A stretch of DNA of 64,000 nt from Gammaproteobacteria bacterium (GTDB lineage: Bacteria; Pseudomonadota; Gammaproteobacteria; JADZEE01). Of this stretch, positions 1 through 8,809 are shown one piece after another. The notes beneath the pieces were generated by a model. It made no database searches. It worked only from the letters and a program-made list of their open reading frames with translations, and was not told where the DNA came from. Made by a program: the position numbers and the translations under genes. The DNA lies in NCBI GenBank assembly GCA_020850735.1, contig JADZEE010000091.1, positions 247,502 through 311,501 of the forward strand, read 5' to 3'. The first letter of the stretch is position 1. Each line of letters opens with the position of its first letter.

Positions 1-11
1 TGGAACCACGC

Positions 12-482
12 ATGCGCAAAGAAAAGTTGATCGTCGGTTGGCGCGAATGGGTTGCGCTGCCTGAATTGGGTATCGCGAGCATCAAGGCGAAGGTCGATAC
101 CGGCGCCCGCACCTCCGCGTTGCACGCTTGGCGCATTGAGCGCCACCGGAAAAAGGGCGCGCTGTGGGCACGCTTGTACGTTCATCCACTGCAGAGAAAT
201 TCGCGCATGACGAACATTGTCGATGCCGCCGTGATCGATGAACGCACGGTATCGGACTCCGGCGGCCACCGTGAACGTCGCATCGTGATAGAATCACTGC
301 TCAATATCGGTGACGCGTCCTGGCCTATCGAGTTGACGGTAACCAACCGGGATCCGATGCGTTTTCGCCTGTTGCTGGGACGCACTGCCATGCATGGCCG
401 GCTCGCGGTCGATCCCGCACGGTCTTACACACTCGGTAAACCAACCCGCAAATCCGCGTCGATCCACAGGGGGCGCAAATGA
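12..482 (+). CDS. rimB: RimB-type ATP-dependent zinc protease family protein (PF05618)
   Basis: The 156-aa product has the retropepsin-like fold signature of the PF05618 family: a DTGA motif at residues 29-32 and an LLGRTAM segment near residue 122 that closes the aspartic-protease-like fold. Family members are encoded beside rimK and are thought to remove or trim glutamate tails added to ribosomal protein S6. The stop overlaps the rimK start by 4 nt, so the two are translationally coupled. The N-terminus aligns well with the family, so the ATG is probably correct, but only 11 bases precede it in the window and upstream context is missing. Confidence 0.85.
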   Translation: MRKEKLIVGWREWVALPELGIASIKAKVDTGARTSALHAWRIERHRKKGALWARLYVHPLQRNSRMTNIVDAAVIDERTVSDSGGHRERRIVIESLLNIGDASWPIELTVTNRDPMRFRLLLGRTAMHGRLAVDPARSYTLGKPTRKSASIHRGRK

Positions 483-1387
483 AAATAGGAATACTCTCGC
501 GCAACCCGAAGCTCTACTCCACCCGCCGACTTGTCGAGGCGGCCCGTCAACGCAAGCACGAGGTGCGCGTCATCGACGTGCTGCGTTGTTACATGGATAT
601 CACCGCGCACAACCCCGTCATTCACTACAAGGGCGAGGAGTTGACCGGTTTCGATGCGGTCATTCCGCGCATCGGCGCATCTATCACGTTCTATGGAACC
701 GCCGTCGTGCGGCAATTCGAGATGATGGGCGTGTTTTCAGTCAACGAGTCCGTCGCAATCACGCGATCCCGAGACAAGTTGCGCTCGCTGCAATTGCTTT
801 CGCGCACCGGACTGGGATTGCCAATCACCACGTTCGCCCATTCACCCGACGACATCAACGGACTAATCGACGAGGTCGGCGGCGCACCGCTGGTCATAAA
901 GCTTCTCGAAGGAACACAAGGTCTTGGAGTGGTCCTGGCCGAAACGAAAAAGGCCGCCGAGAGCGTGATTCAGGCTTTCATGGGCCTCAATGCCAACATC
1001 CTGGTGCAGGAATTCATCAAGGAGGCGCGCGGGAGCGACATCCGCTGCCTGGTCGTCGGCGGCAAAGTGGTGTCGGCAATGGAACGCAAGGCCGCACCGG
1101 GTGAGTTTCGCTCCAACCTCCATCGCGGCGGCCAGGCGAGTCTGATCAAGATCACGCCGGAGGAGCGTTCTACCGCCGTGCGCGCCGCGAGTACGATGGG
1201 GCTGAACGTCTGCGGAGTCGATCTGCTGCGGTCCAATCACGGGCCGGTCATCATGGAAGTGAATTCCTCACCGGGTCTGCGTGGTATCGAAGAAGCCTCG
1301 AAAAAGGACATTGCGGGCATGATCATCGAGTTTCTCGAAAAGGAGTCTCAGGAGCGGAAATCGACGAAAACCCGCGGGCGCGGCTGA
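479..1387 (+). CDS. rimK: RimK, ribosomal protein S6--L-glutamate ligase
   Basis: This 302-aa protein is a full-length ATP-grasp ligase of the RimK family, which adds glutamate residues to the C-terminus of S6 using ATP. It opens with the RimK pre-ATP-grasp domain ([16 protein letters not shown]), then a central ATP-grasp fold ([13 protein letters not shown] loop), and ends with the metal-binding EVNSSPGL motif near residue 260. It overlaps rimB by 4 nt and is followed 4 nt later by a desuccinylase-like gene. This rimB-rimK-desuccinylase order is a common proteobacterial arrangement. Function is inferred from family membership. Confidence 0.95.
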   Translation: MKIGILSRNPKLYSTRRLVEAARQRKHEVRVIDVLRCYMDITAHNPVIHYKGEELTGFDAVIPRIGASITFYGTAVVRQFEMMGVFSVNESVAITRSRDKLRSLQLLSRTGLGLPITTFAHSPDDINGLIDEVGGAPLVIKLLEGTQGLGVVLAETKKAAESVIQAFMGLNANILVQEFIKEARGSDIRCLVVGGKVVSAMERKAAPGEFRSNLHRGGQASLIKITPEERSTAVRAASTMGLNVCGVDLLRSNHGPVIMEVNSSPGLRGIEEASKKDIAGMIIEFLEKESQERKSTKTRGRG

Positions 1388-1391
1388 GCCC

Positions 1392-2441
1392 ATGTCAGGG
1401 GCACCGCTGACCATCGGCGGATCGCTGATCACGGCGGGGAGCCGGACCGAGGTCAGCCTGCGCGTCGCGGATCTGTATACGCACACGCCGATGACGATTC
1501 CCGTACACGTCATCGCGGGCCGTGCCGCCGGTCCGACCATGTTCGTATCGGCGGCCGTTCACGGCGACGAAATCAACGGGGTCGAGATTATTCACCGTTT
1601 GTTACGCCTGCGCGAGCTCAGGCGTCTGCGCGGCACGCTGATTTGCATTCCCATCGTCAACATCTTCGGATTTCTCTATCAGACGCGCTATCTGCCAGAC
1701 GGTCGCGACCTGAATCGTTCCTTTCCGGGCTCGGAAAAGGGGTCGTTGACTGCGCGGTTGGCCAATATCTTTCTCACGGAAATAGCATCGAAGTGTGATT
1801 TCGGCATCGACCTGCACACGGCTTCAGCGCATCGCTCCAACCTGCCGCAGATCCGGGCCAACCTCGGTGACGAGAAAACACTTCGCTTCGCCGAAACCTT
1901 TCGCGCACCGGTGTTGATCAACTCCGATACCCGGGATGGTTCTTTGCGCCAGGCGGCGGACGAGCTGGGCGTGACGGTCGTGGTGTTCGAAGGGGGCGAG
2001 CGCCTGCGTTTCAACGAGCGCGTGATCCGCACGGGGGTGCACGGGATCATCTCGTCGCTGCGCAGCCTCGGCATGCTCAATGCGCGCACGCCATCGGAAC
2101 CGTTCCCGGGTGCGGTCATCGCGCGCGGCACGCGTTGGATCCGGGCCAGTCGCAGCGGCATTCACCGCATACGCGCCAAGCTCGGCCAGCGCGTAAGCAC
2201 CGGCGATTGTCTGGGTGTCATTTCCGATCCGTCGGGGAGCGTCGAAGAGCCGGTAGTGGCGGAATTGAGCGGCATCATCATCGGTCAGAACAACCTGCCG
2301 CTGGTCAACGAGGGTGACGCGCTGTTTCATGTCGCCCGCTTCGAAGACAATCGCGGTGCGGCCGGCAGTGTCGAGGCGTTCCGGGATGCCATCGACAACG
2401 CCGATTCGCTGCTGAATGACGTCGAACCGCCGACCTACTGA
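1392..2441 (+). CDS. Succinylglutamate desuccinylase/aspartoacylase family zinc hydrolase
   Basis: The 349-aa product belongs to the M14-like AstE/AspA family. Zinc ligands are visible as HGDE (His57, Glu60) and His142 in DLHTAS, with the DGRDLNRSFPG substrate-binding motif between them. The C-terminal 100 residues form a lipoyl-like beta domain (IRAKLGQRVSTGDCLG). It starts 4 nt after rimK and is the last gene of the plus-strand operon. Its substrate is unknown. Because of the rimK linkage, a role in deacylating a glutamylated or N-acyl amino acid product is plausible but is inference. Confidence 0.85.
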   Translation: MSGAPLTIGGSLITAGSRTEVSLRVADLYTHTPMTIPVHVIAGRAAGPTMFVSAAVHGDEINGVEIIHRLLRLRELRRLRGTLICIPIVNIFGFLYQTRYLPDGRDLNRSFPGSEKGSLTARLANIFLTEIASKCDFGIDLHTASAHRSNLPQIRANLGDEKTLRFAETFRAPVLINSDTRDGSLRQAADELGVTVVVFEGGERLRFNERVIRTGVHGIISSLRSLGMLNARTPSEPFPGAVIARGTRWIRASRSGIHRIRAKLGQRVSTGDCLGVISDPSGSVEEPVVAELSGIIIGQNNLPLVNEGDALFHVARFEDNRGAAGSVEAFRDAIDNADSLLNDVEPPTY

Positions 2442-2507
2442 GCAGCTGCCTGCCCATGTGTGCGCCGCCGGCGCGTGACCCACGGCCGCGACGCCCGGGG
2501 CGGATCC

Positions 2508-2882
2508 CTATTCGTACTTGAGGTACTTGAAACGCGGATCGTCCGGCGTGCCTTCGAGCACGCCACCTTCGGTGGCCGGCTGCCACATGACCACGTCCTC
2601 GATCTTGCGTGCCAGCGCGAAGTCCTTGTCGGTAATACCTTTGGACGAATGGGTCACGAGCTTTACCACCACGAACGCATAGGACACGGTCAGATCCGGG
2701 TGGTGCCAGGCGGCTTCGGCGAGATGGCCGACCGTATTCACCACCATCAGCGTCGCCTTCCAGCCCGAAGTCTTGAATTTGCGCCGGATCCAGCCGTCCT
2801 CGTAGTACCACTGCGGCAGCTCATCGCGCAGCCGGGCCTCAATCTGTTCCGGTGTGTACACCTCGTTCCGTGTCGTGCTCAT
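2508..2882 (-). CDS. Pterin-4a-carbinolamine dehydratase family protein
   Basis: This 124-aa protein carries the PCD/DCoH signature HHPDL followed by SYAFVVVKLVTH, which shapes the pterin pocket. The ATG overlaps the stop of the upstream mfnB-like gene by 4 nt, which fixes the start and shows translational coupling. PCD proteins dehydrate 4a-hydroxytetrahydropterins, but many bacteria have them without phenylalanine hydroxylase. Here it ends an operon with an MfnB-like enzyme and a DUF447 protein, so a role in a methanopterin/methanofuran-linked pathway is more likely than amino-acid hydroxylation. That assignment is inferred from context. Confidence 0.85.
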   Translation of the reverse strand: MSTTRNEVYTPEQIEARLRDELPQWYYEDGWIRRKFKTSGWKATLMVVNTVGHLAEAAWHHPDLTVSYAFVVVKLVTHSSKGITDKDFALARKIEDVVMWQPATEGGVLEGTPDDPRFKYLKYE

Positions 2883-3619
2883 GCCGCTGCACCTCCTCGC
2901 GCACGGATCGCGCGTGCGCCGGGCCAGCCCGTGCCAGCCGTCGGCGGGATGCTGGCGCGCACCGCCCGCAGCGCGTGTGCCTCCACTTCGTTGCCGCGCC
3001 GCCCGCGCGCACACAGGGCGCCGCGAAACCCCAGGAAATCCGGCCTGTGTGCCAGCAACGCGGGCACGTCGGAGAGCGTGAGGCTGCCCGCCAGCCCCGT
3101 GAACAGACCGGCGGCACGTGCCACGGCGACGAAGCGCCCGATGGCAACGTCGTCGAGCAAGGTGCGCAGCGAACCGCGGCGCTTGTCGAGCGTGTCCAGC
3201 ATCGCGCCACGAAAGCCGGCCGCGCCGAGCCGGCTGACTGTCCGGGAATCGACGCCCCGCTCGGCGGCCAGCACCGCCACCAGAGCGAGACCCGCTGCCG
3301 CCTGGACTGCCAGCGCGTCGATGAGGCGGTCGAGCTCGGCGGCGCCCGCCGGCATACCCACCTTGACCAGGTCGACGCCCAGCGCCGCGGTGGCTGCAAC
3401 CCGATCGGCAATGACCGTCACCGCTTCGTCGCCGTCGCCGGTCGTCGCGCTGAGCGGGCGCACGCCCGCGAGCGCCCGGACGACCCGGGCGATCCCTGCC
3501 GGCGCCAGCGCGCCGAGCGCGCCGCGGGCGGGATCCTTGAGATCGATGATGTCCGCACCGCCGTCCACCGCCAGCAGAGCTTCGGCAACGTTGGTGACGC
3601 TGGCGAGCATGCCGGTCAT
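2879..3619 (-). CDS. mfnB: MfnB-like (5-formylfuran-3-yl)methyl phosphate synthase (DUF556)
   Basis: The 246-aa protein is a small TIM-barrel of the DUF556 family. In methanogens MfnB condenses two glyceraldehyde-3-phosphate molecules into the furan precursor of methanofuran. A lysine in DLKDP (residue 28) and another in MLDTLDK sit where the two active-site lysines of archaeal MfnB lie. The start overlaps the upstream DUF447 stop and its own stop overlaps the downstream PCD gene, each by 4 nt. Bacterial homologues occur in methylotrophs that use tetrahydromethanopterin and methanofuran analogues for formaldehyde oxidation. The C-terminus is alanine/arginine-rich and poorly conserved. Confidence 0.85.
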   Translation of the reverse strand: MTGMLASVTNVAEALLAVDGGADIIDLKDPARGALGALAPAGIARVVRALAGVRPLSATTGDGDEAVTVIADRVAATAALGVDLVKVGMPAGAAELDRLIDALAVQAAAGLALVAVLAAERGVDSRTVSRLGAAGFRGAMLDTLDKRRGSLRTLLDDVAIGRFVAVARAAGLFTGLAGSLTLSDVPALLAHRPDFLGFRGALCARGRRGNEVEAHALRAVRASIPPTAGTGWPGARAIRARGGAAA

Positions 3620-4239
3620 GCGCAGCGCTCCGCGTCGGCACGGCACGCGGTGATGCGGGACTGTAACCATTCCCAGGCCTCGCGCTCGCGCTCGCCCGCC
3701 GTCTTGTCGACGGCGATCTGCAGGTAGGCCATCTCACGATCGACCTTGTCGGCCGGCAGCCACCGTAAACGGCTGACCAGTATGGCCGCCTCGATCACCG
3801 CGGCCTGTGCACGGTTGAAGCCCTTGAATGCACCGTGAGTTTCCTCGTGCACGACGCGGCAGTGAAAGCGTGGCCGTTCAGCGTCGTCCACGCGGCGCTC
3901 GACCTCGAGCTCCACGTGCGCCAGCGCGTCGCGCAGACGGGCGCCGGTGACGACGGTGGTCGCGGTGAGGGGCCAGTCGGCGCGACCCGTCAGGCAGCCC
4001 GCGAACACGCGCACGTCGTCGACCATGTTGGCCGCGGCGTGGCCCGTCGCCAGCAGGTTGTCCAGCGTCGTGGACGGCCGGAACGGCGCAATCTCCACCC
4101 GAATGCCGTCGCGCTGGATGCCCATGGGCGCCAGATGCACGCGGCCGGCGCTGTCCCGGCTCGTCACGACGGTTTCGAGGATCACGGCGGTCCAGCCCTG
4201 CGCGGAAACTCGGGTGATTATACCGGCTCGGTGCCGCAC
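3616..4239 (-). CDS. DUF447 family protein, H4MPT/methanofuran-cluster type
   Basis: This 207-aa protein matches the DUF447 family by its N-terminal flavin-reductase-like split-barrel look ([33 protein letters not shown]) and its C-terminal helical half ([21 protein letters not shown]). DUF447 genes recur in the tetrahydromethanopterin C1-transfer gene clusters of methylotrophic bacteria, but their biochemical role is not established. It is the first gene of a three-gene minus-strand operon with 4-nt overlaps and is transcribed divergently from pqqC. I recognise the family and context but not the reaction. Confidence 0.8.
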   Translation of the reverse strand: MRHRAGIITRVSAQGWTAVILETVVTSRDSAGRVHLAPMGIQRDGIRVEIAPFRPSTTLDNLLATGHAAANMVDDVRVFAGCLTGRADWPLTATTVVTGARLRDALAHVELEVERRVDDAERPRFHCRVVHEETHGAFKGFNRAQAAVIEAAILVSRLRWLPADKVDREMAYLQIAVDKTAGEREREAWEWLQSRITACRADAERCA

Positions 4240-4373
4240 TCCCGTGAGCGCCGCGCGCCGGCCGGGCGCTCGTGCATGCTGGTCGATATCAGCCAGCCAG
4301 CTGGATGCCGCACGCCCACTGCGAGCTGGCGGTGCACGCCGGGCCAGGGACCGGGCGTGCCGGTCTCACTTAA

Positions 4374-4402
4374 GTACAGGATTTACTTATTGATTGTACA
4401 GG
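4374..4402 (+). promoter_or_regulatory. Direct repeat GTACAGG x2, possible activator site, with an IHF-like site between
   Basis: Two identical 7-mers GTACAGG start at 4374 and 4396, exactly 22 bp (two helical turns) apart, about 50-75 bp upstream of the predicted pqqC transcription start. Between them, minus-strand bases 4395-4383 read AATCAATAAGTAA, one mismatch from the IHF consensus. The stretch is AT-rich in a GC-rich neighbourhood. The layout fits an enhancer-type activator site plus IHF upstream of a sigma-54 promoter, but the binding protein is unknown. Confidence 0.4.
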
Positions 4403-4422
4403 GGACCGTGGTGCACGTGGCG

Positions 4423-4438
4423 TGGCACGGTTGCTGCA
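4423..4438 (+). promoter_or_regulatory. Sigma-54 (-24/-12) promoter for pqqCDE
   Basis: The sequence TGGCAC, 5 nt, CTGCA places GG at 4424-4425 and GC at 4436-4437, exactly 12 bp apart as required for RpoN. It matches the consensus TGGCAC-N5-TTGCA at all but one position. Transcription would start near 4449, leaving a leader of about 50 nt before the pqqC ATG at 4498. Confidence 0.65.
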
Positions 4439-4497
4439 ACGTTTCCCCGGAACAGGCGATGAAGGAATGCCACGGCCATGTTCAAGCGAGGTCGACG

Positions 4498-5256
4498 ATG
4501 AGCGCTCCGGCAACCGTGCAATCCGCCGCTGCCGATGCACCCTGGTCGCGCGAGGAGTTCGAGCAACGGTTGCGCGCCAAGGAGCACCTCTACCACATCA
4601 ACCACCCTTTCCAGGTGCGCATGAATGGCGGTCAGCTCGACCAGGCCGCCATCCAGGGCTGGGTTGCCAACCGTTTCTATTATCAGACCAGCATCCCGGT
4701 GAAGGACGCGGCGATCATGGCCAACTGCCGCGATCGCGACGTACGCCGGCACTGGGTCCAGCGCATCATCGACCACGACGGCACCTGCGGCGACGAGGGC
4801 GGCATCGAAGCCTGGCTGCAACTCGGCGACGCGGTGGGTCTCGCCCGCACTGACCTGCTCGCGGAGCGCTTCGTGCTCCCGGGTGTGCGCTTTGCGGTCG
4901 ATGCCTACGTCAACTTCGCCCGCGGCGCGACCTGGCAGGAAGCCGCCTGCTCGTCGCTGACGGAGCTGTTCGCGCCGAAGATCCACCAGGCGCGACTGGA
5001 CAACTGGCCCGCGCACTACCCCTGGATCGAAAAGGATGGTTACAACTACTTCCGCAAGCGTCTCGCGCAGGCGCGACGCGACGTCGAGCACGGTCTGGCG
5101 ATTACGCTCGACCATTTCCGCACGCGAGCGGAGCAGGAGCGGGCGCTGTCCATACTGCAATTCAAGCTCGACGTCCTGTGGACCATGCTCGACGCGATGT
5201 GGCTCGCCTACGTCGATCACAAACCGCCGTATCACTGCGTGGAGGGTCCGCGATGA
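4498..5256 (+). CDS. pqqC: PqqC, pyrroloquinoline-quinone synthase
   Basis: The 252-aa protein matches PqqC, the cofactorless oxidase that performs the final ring closure and eight-electron oxidation giving PQQ. Recognisable conserved segments include [38 protein letters not shown] and [14 protein letters not shown] [13 protein letters not shown]. The start was placed at 4498, after a GCGAGG Shine-Dalgarno-like stretch, because the homology begins there although the frame stays open far upstream. It is the first gene of pqqCDE and overlaps pqqD by 4 nt. Neither pqqA nor pqqB precedes it. The genes occupying that side are divergent. Confidence 0.95.
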   Translation: MSAPATVQSAAADAPWSREEFEQRLRAKEHLYHINHPFQVRMNGGQLDQAAIQGWVANRFYYQTSIPVKDAAIMANCRDRDVRRHWVQRIIDHDGTCGDEGGIEAWLQLGDAVGLARTDLLAERFVLPGVRFAVDAYVNFARGATWQEAACSSLTELFAPKIHQARLDNWPAHYPWIEKDGYNYFRKRLAQARRDVEHGLAITLDHFRTRAEQERALSILQFKLDVLWTMLDAMWLAYVDHKPPYHCVEGPR

Positions 5257-5540
5257 GCGGCGCGTTCGCAGCGTCGTCGATCCCGACGCTGGCGCCGACG
5301 TATCGCTTCCAGTGGGAAGAGGCGCAGCAATGCTACGTCGTCCTCTATCCCGAGGGGATGGTCAAGCTGTCGCCCAGCGCGGGGGAAATCATGAAGCGCT
5401 GTGACGGCGTGATGAGCGTGCAGGGCATCGTCGACGACTTGAAGCGCCAGTTTCCCGGCATCGATCTCGATGCCGACGTGTACAAGTTCCTGGAGGTAGC
5501 GCATGACAACGGCTGGATCCGATCCGCGAACGGCCTCTAG
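5253..5540 (+). CDS. pqqD: PqqD, peptide chaperone for PQQ synthesis
   Basis: This 95-aa protein has the compact winged-helix RRE fold of PqqD, with the conserved [15 protein letters not shown] segment and a C-terminal [14 protein letters not shown] helix. PqqD binds the PqqA precursor peptide and presents it to the radical SAM enzyme PqqE. The ATG at 5253 overlaps the pqqC stop (ATGA). Its 3' end overlaps pqqE by 38 nt, which is unusually long and suggests tight coupling of the chaperone and its partner enzyme. Confidence 0.93.
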   Translation: MSGAFAASSIPTLAPTYRFQWEEAQQCYVVLYPEGMVKLSPSAGEIMKRCDGVMSVQGIVDDLKRQFPGIDLDADVYKFLEVAHDNGWIRSANGL

Positions 5541-6663
5541 GCCGTTGTGGCTGCTGGCGGAACTCACCTATCGCTGTCCGCTGCAGTGTCCGTATTGCTC
5601 GAACCCGATTGAGATCGCCAAGTACCGCAACGAGCTCAGCACCGGGGAATGGACGAGGGTCCTGCGCGAGGCCCGCAAGATGGGCGCGACCCAGCTCGGA
5701 CTTTCCGGCGGTGAGCCGCTGCTGCGCGAGGATCTCGAGGAGATCATCGCCGCGGCCCGCAGCCTCGGTTATTACACCAATCTCATCACCTCCGGGCTCG
5801 GCATGGACGCGAACCGGATCCGGGCCTTCAAGGAAGCGGGGCTCGATCACATCCAGGTGAGCTTCCAGGCATCGACCGCCGAGCTCAACGACTATATCGC
5901 CGGCACGGACGCCTTCGAGCACAAGCTGGAGATGGCCCGCCAGGTGAAAAAACACGGCTACCCGATGGTGCTGTGCTTCGTCCTGCACCGCCACAACGCG
6001 GATCAGATCGAGACCGTCCTCGAGCTCGCCGCACGCCTGGAAGCGGACTACGTCGAGCTCGCCACGACCCAGTATTACGGCTGGGCCATGCTCAATCGTG
6101 AGACGCTGTTTCCGACGCGCCCACAGGTCGAGCACGCCGAACGGGTTGCACACGAGTGGCAGGAAAAGATGAAGGGCAGGATGAAGATCTACTACGTCGT
6201 GCCCGACTACTACGAGGACCGGCCCAAGCCGTGCATGAACGGCTGGGGCGCGGTGTTTCTCACCATCGCTCCCGACGGCACGGCGCTGCCCTGCCACGCA
6301 GCGGCGCAGTTGCCCGGTTTCAGCTTCCCGAACGTGCGCGAAATCAGCATCGAAGCCATATGGAACGACTCCGACGCCTTCAACCGCTTTCGTGGCTTCG
6401 ACTGGATGAAGGAACCGTGCCGCAGCTGCGACGAACGCCACAAGGATTTCGGCGGCTGCCGCTGCCAGGCCTATATGCTGACGGGGGATGCGAGCAATGC
6501 CGACCCGGTCTGCAGCAAGTCACCCCAGCACGCGCGCATCCTGGCGCTCGTCGAACAGGCCAACGCCGATAGCGGCTCGGGTGCCGGGAAGCCACTGGTG
6601 TTCCGCAACATGCGCGAGTCGCGCAAGCGACTGCACATGGCTCCGGAGACCGCCGAGTCGTGA
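5503..6663 (+). CDS. pqqE: PqqE, PqqA peptide cyclase (radical SAM, SPASM)
   Basis: The 386-aa protein has the radical SAM cluster motif CPLQCPYC (Cys25, Cys29, Cys32) and a C-terminal SPASM region rich in cysteines ([31 protein letters not shown]) for auxiliary iron-sulfur clusters. PqqE links Glu and Tyr side chains of the PqqA peptide, the first step of PQQ synthesis. It overlaps pqqD by 38 nt. The last 17 codons and stop lie in an 83-bp unit that is duplicated immediately downstream, so the 3' end of this gene has been rearranged. Confidence 0.95.
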   Translation: MTTAGSDPRTASRPLWLLAELTYRCPLQCPYCSNPIEIAKYRNELSTGEWTRVLREARKMGATQLGLSGGEPLLREDLEEIIAAARSLGYYTNLITSGLGMDANRIRAFKEAGLDHIQVSFQASTAELNDYIAGTDAFEHKLEMARQVKKHGYPMVLCFVLHRHNADQIETVLELAARLEADYVELATTQYYGWAMLNRETLFPTRPQVEHAERVAHEWQEKMKGRMKIYYVVPDYYEDRPKPCMNGWGAVFLTIAPDGTALPCHAAAQLPGFSFPNVREISIEAIWNDSDAFNRFRGFDWMKEPCRSCDERHKDFGGCRCQAYMLTGDASNADPVCSKSPQHARILALVEQANADSGSGAGKPLVFRNMRESRKRLHMAPETAES

Positions 6664-6776
6664 CGGCCGGCTGAAGCCGGCCCTGCAGCGCCCTGCGCGA
6701 GTCGCGCAAGCGCCTGCACATGGCTCCGGAGACCACCGAGTCGTGACGGCCGGCTGAAGCCGGCCCTACAGCGCCC
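6611..6776 (+). repeat. 83-bp tandem duplication of the pqqE 3' end with REP hairpins
   Basis: Bases 6611-6693 (last pqqE codons, stop and downstream hairpin) are repeated at 6694-6776 with three substitutions in 83. A third copy begins at 6777 but ends after 8 bases. Each unit contains the palindrome GGCCGGCTGAAGCCGGCC. On the minus strand copy 2 reads GTAG followed by that palindrome, the layout of REP elements recognised by REP-associated tyrosine transposases. In copy 1 the tetranucleotide is mutated to GCAG. Two hairpins between convergent pqqE and folP may also act as terminators. Confidence 0.85.
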
Positions 6777-6868
6777 TGCGCGAGCCGGATGCCTGCCCGG
6801 ATCCGGCATCGGCGATCTCCGGTGCGTTCGTAGCTGCGGCTTCCAGCGCACGCGCCCGGCGTGTGGCG

Positions 6869-7708
6869 CTACGCCAGCCCGGCGATCCGTTGCGCCTGCA
6901 TGATCGCGCGCGCGACCTCGACGGCCTGCCGGTTGGCACGCACGTCGTGGACGCGAAAGATCCTGACTCCCGCGAGCACGCCGAGCGCCGTGGTGGCGCA
7001 GGTCGCCCCCACCAGGGCGCTGAACTCGGTCTCGCGGCAGATCGATCCCATGAAGCGCTTGCGACTGGTGCCGAGCACCACCGCGTAACCGCTGTCCACC
7101 AGCGCCGGCAGCCCGGCGAGCAGCGCAAGGTTGTGTTGTTTCGTCTTGCCGAAGCCGATCCCCGGATCGATCGCGATGCGCTCGGCGGCGACGCCGGCGG
7201 CACGGGCGGCGGCCGCGCGCGCAAGGAGGAAATCGCGCACCTCGGTGACGACGTCGTCGTAGCACGGCGCATCCTGCATCGTCGCCGGCGAGCCCTGCAT
7301 GTGCATGAGCACGACGCCGGCCCGGCGCGCGGCGACCACCCCGAAGACGTCGGATTCCCTGCCCGCGGCGACATCGTTGACGATCGACGCGCCCGCGCCG
7401 AGCGCCGCGTCCGCAACCTCGGCGAGCGTGGTGTCGATGCTGATGTGCACCGCGGCGGGCAGGCGCGCGCGCAGCGCGCGGATGACCTCGAGGACGCGGC
7501 CCAGCTGCTCGGCGCCGGGCACACGCACCGCACCGGGGCGGGTGGATTCGCCGCCCACGTCGATGATGGCCGCGCCCTCCCCGGCCATGCGCAGGCCGTG
7601 CTCGACGGCGACCGCAGTGTCGCGGTGCGCGCCCCGTTCGGAGAAACTGTCAGGCGTGACGTTCAGTACGCCCATGAGCATGGGCTCTGTCAGCGCCGTG
7701 AAGTTCAT
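6869..7708 (-). CDS. folP: Dihydropteroate synthase
   Basis: The 279-aa TIM-barrel protein has both DHPS signatures, MGVLNVTPDSFSE near the N-terminus and DVGGESTRPGA around residue 50, plus the pterin-binding DPGIGFGKT loop. It joins 6-hydroxymethyl-dihydropterin diphosphate to p-aminobenzoate in folate synthesis. The start overlaps the stop of the upstream iminopeptidase gene by 4 nt. It could serve normal folate synthesis. The nearby methanofuran-type genes raise the possibility of an additional pterin role, but the sequence is a classical FolP and gives no sign of that. Confidence 0.94.
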   Translation of the reverse strand: MNFTALTEPMLMGVLNVTPDSFSERGAHRDTAVAVEHGLRMAGEGAAIIDVGGESTRPGAVRVPGAEQLGRVLEVIRALRARLPAAVHISIDTTLAEVADAALGAGASIVNDVAAGRESDVFGVVAARRAGVVLMHMQGSPATMQDAPCYDDVVTEVRDFLLARAAAARAAGVAAERIAIDPGIGFGKTKQHNLALLAGLPALVDSGYAVVLGTSRKRFMGSICRETEFSALVGATCATTALGVLAGVRIFRVHDVRANRQAVEVARAIMQAQRIAGLA

Positions 7709-8661
7709 GGCCCCGCCAGCCGCGCCGCCATGGCGTCGCTCGCGCCGACCAGGGCATCGATCATCGCCGGTTCGCTGGCGAGATGACCGGCCTCGTGCAG
7801 GATCACGAGCGCCGATCCCGGCAGCGCCTCGTGCACCGCCCAGGCAGACTCGGGCGTGCAGGTCAGGTCACGCCGGCCATGGATGATTGTCGCGGGCAGG
7901 TGCGCAATACGCGCCATGTTCGCCAGGATCTGGTCCGGTTCGAGGAAGTAATGATGGTGCGCGTAGTGCGTCTCGATGGCCACCTCGTCGAGCATGCGAT
8001 CCAGGTCACCGTCCGACGGCGGCTCGGTGCTCGCGAGTGAGAACGCGACCACGGCGCCCGCCCAGCGCGCCCAGGCGCGCGCAACGCGCTCACGCTCCGC
8101 ACGGTCGCCGCCGTGCACGCCCGTGTACGCCCGCGCCACCAGCTCGCGGCCCGTGCCGGCGCCGAGCACCGCGCACAGCGCCGCCCAGTGCTCGGGGAAC
8201 AGCCGGCGCGCGCCGTCGCCGAAAAACCATTCGACGTCCCGATCGCGGGCGAGAAACGTACCGCGCAACACCAGACCCAGCACCCGATCGGGATGCGTCT
8301 GCGCGTACACGAGGGCGAGCGCCGCGCCCCAGGACCCGCCGAACACCAGCCAGCGGTCGATGCCGAGCAGCACGCGGATCCGCTCGATGTCCGCGACGAG
8401 CCGCCCGGTGTCGTTCTCGTTCACCGCCCCGCGCGGCGTCGAGCGGCCGGCGCCGCGCTGATCGAACACGACGATGCGGTAGGCGTCGGCGCGGAAGAAC
8501 TGCCTGTGGTAGGGCTTGCAACCCGAGCCCGGCCCGCCGTGCAGAAAAACGACCGGCACGCCATCGGCACGGCCACAATCCTCCACGTGCAGCGCGTGAC
8601 CGCCACCGACGTCCAGGCGGTACACCTTGCGTGCCTCGATGGCGGGGTAGAGCTGACGCAC
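7705..8661 (-). CDS. pip: Proline iminopeptidase
   Basis: This 318-aa alpha/beta hydrolase is a typical proteobacterial proline iminopeptidase, which removes N-terminal proline from peptides. The oxyanion-hole HGGPGSG motif is near residue 41, the nucleophile is Ser110 in GGSWGAAL, and the C-terminal HEAGHLA supplies the catalytic histidine. The best start is GTG at 8661 with only a weak ribosome-binding site. The next gene, folP, overlaps by 4 nt. Two dispersed hairpin repeats lie in the 228 bp upstream. Confidence 0.92.
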   Translation of the reverse strand: MRQLYPAIEARKVYRLDVGGGHALHVEDCGRADGVPVVFLHGGPGSGCKPYHRQFFRADAYRIVVFDQRGAGRSTPRGAVNENDTGRLVADIERIRVLLGIDRWLVFGGSWGAALALVYAQTHPDRVLGLVLRGTFLARDRDVEWFFGDGARRLFPEHWAALCAVLGAGTGRELVARAYTGVHGGDRAERERVARAWARWAGAVVAFSLASTEPPSDGDLDRMLDEVAIETHYAHHHYFLEPDQILANMARIAHLPATIIHGRRDLTCTPESAWAVHEALPGSALVILHEAGHLASEPAMIDALVGASDAMAARLAGP

Positions 8662-8708
8662 GGTGGAGGTGGCAGGGGACCGCAGCCGGATCCGATCCTG
8701 GCGGCGGG

Positions 8709-8741
8709 CTCAGCGCTTGTGAAACATCCGCCCGCCGCAGC
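8709..8741 (+). repeat. Dispersed hairpin repeat, copy D (short-type half)
   Basis: This stretch, CTCAGCGCTTGTGAAACAT then CCGCCCGCCGCAGC, matches the minus strand of copy C (24540-24508) with three mismatches over about 33 bases. The other arm is degenerate (GGTTCCC), so it looks like a decaying copy. It lies in the same intergenic gap as copy A, upstream of pip. Confidence 0.55.
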
Positions 8742-8809
8742 GAGACGGTTCCCGGGCGTTCCTGGTCAGGCGCGGGGGTGTACAAAATCGCGCGCACAGC
8801 GGGCCTGCG

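Noticed and set aside
3835..4497. Upstream extension of the pqqC frame
   Set aside because: The extension overlaps the divergent DUF447 gene and the sigma-54 promoter. PqqC homology begins at 4498.
4240..4497. pqqA precursor gene upstream of pqqC
   Set aside because: Short frames there (for example the ATG at 4478, seven codons) lack the Glu-x3-Tyr pattern.
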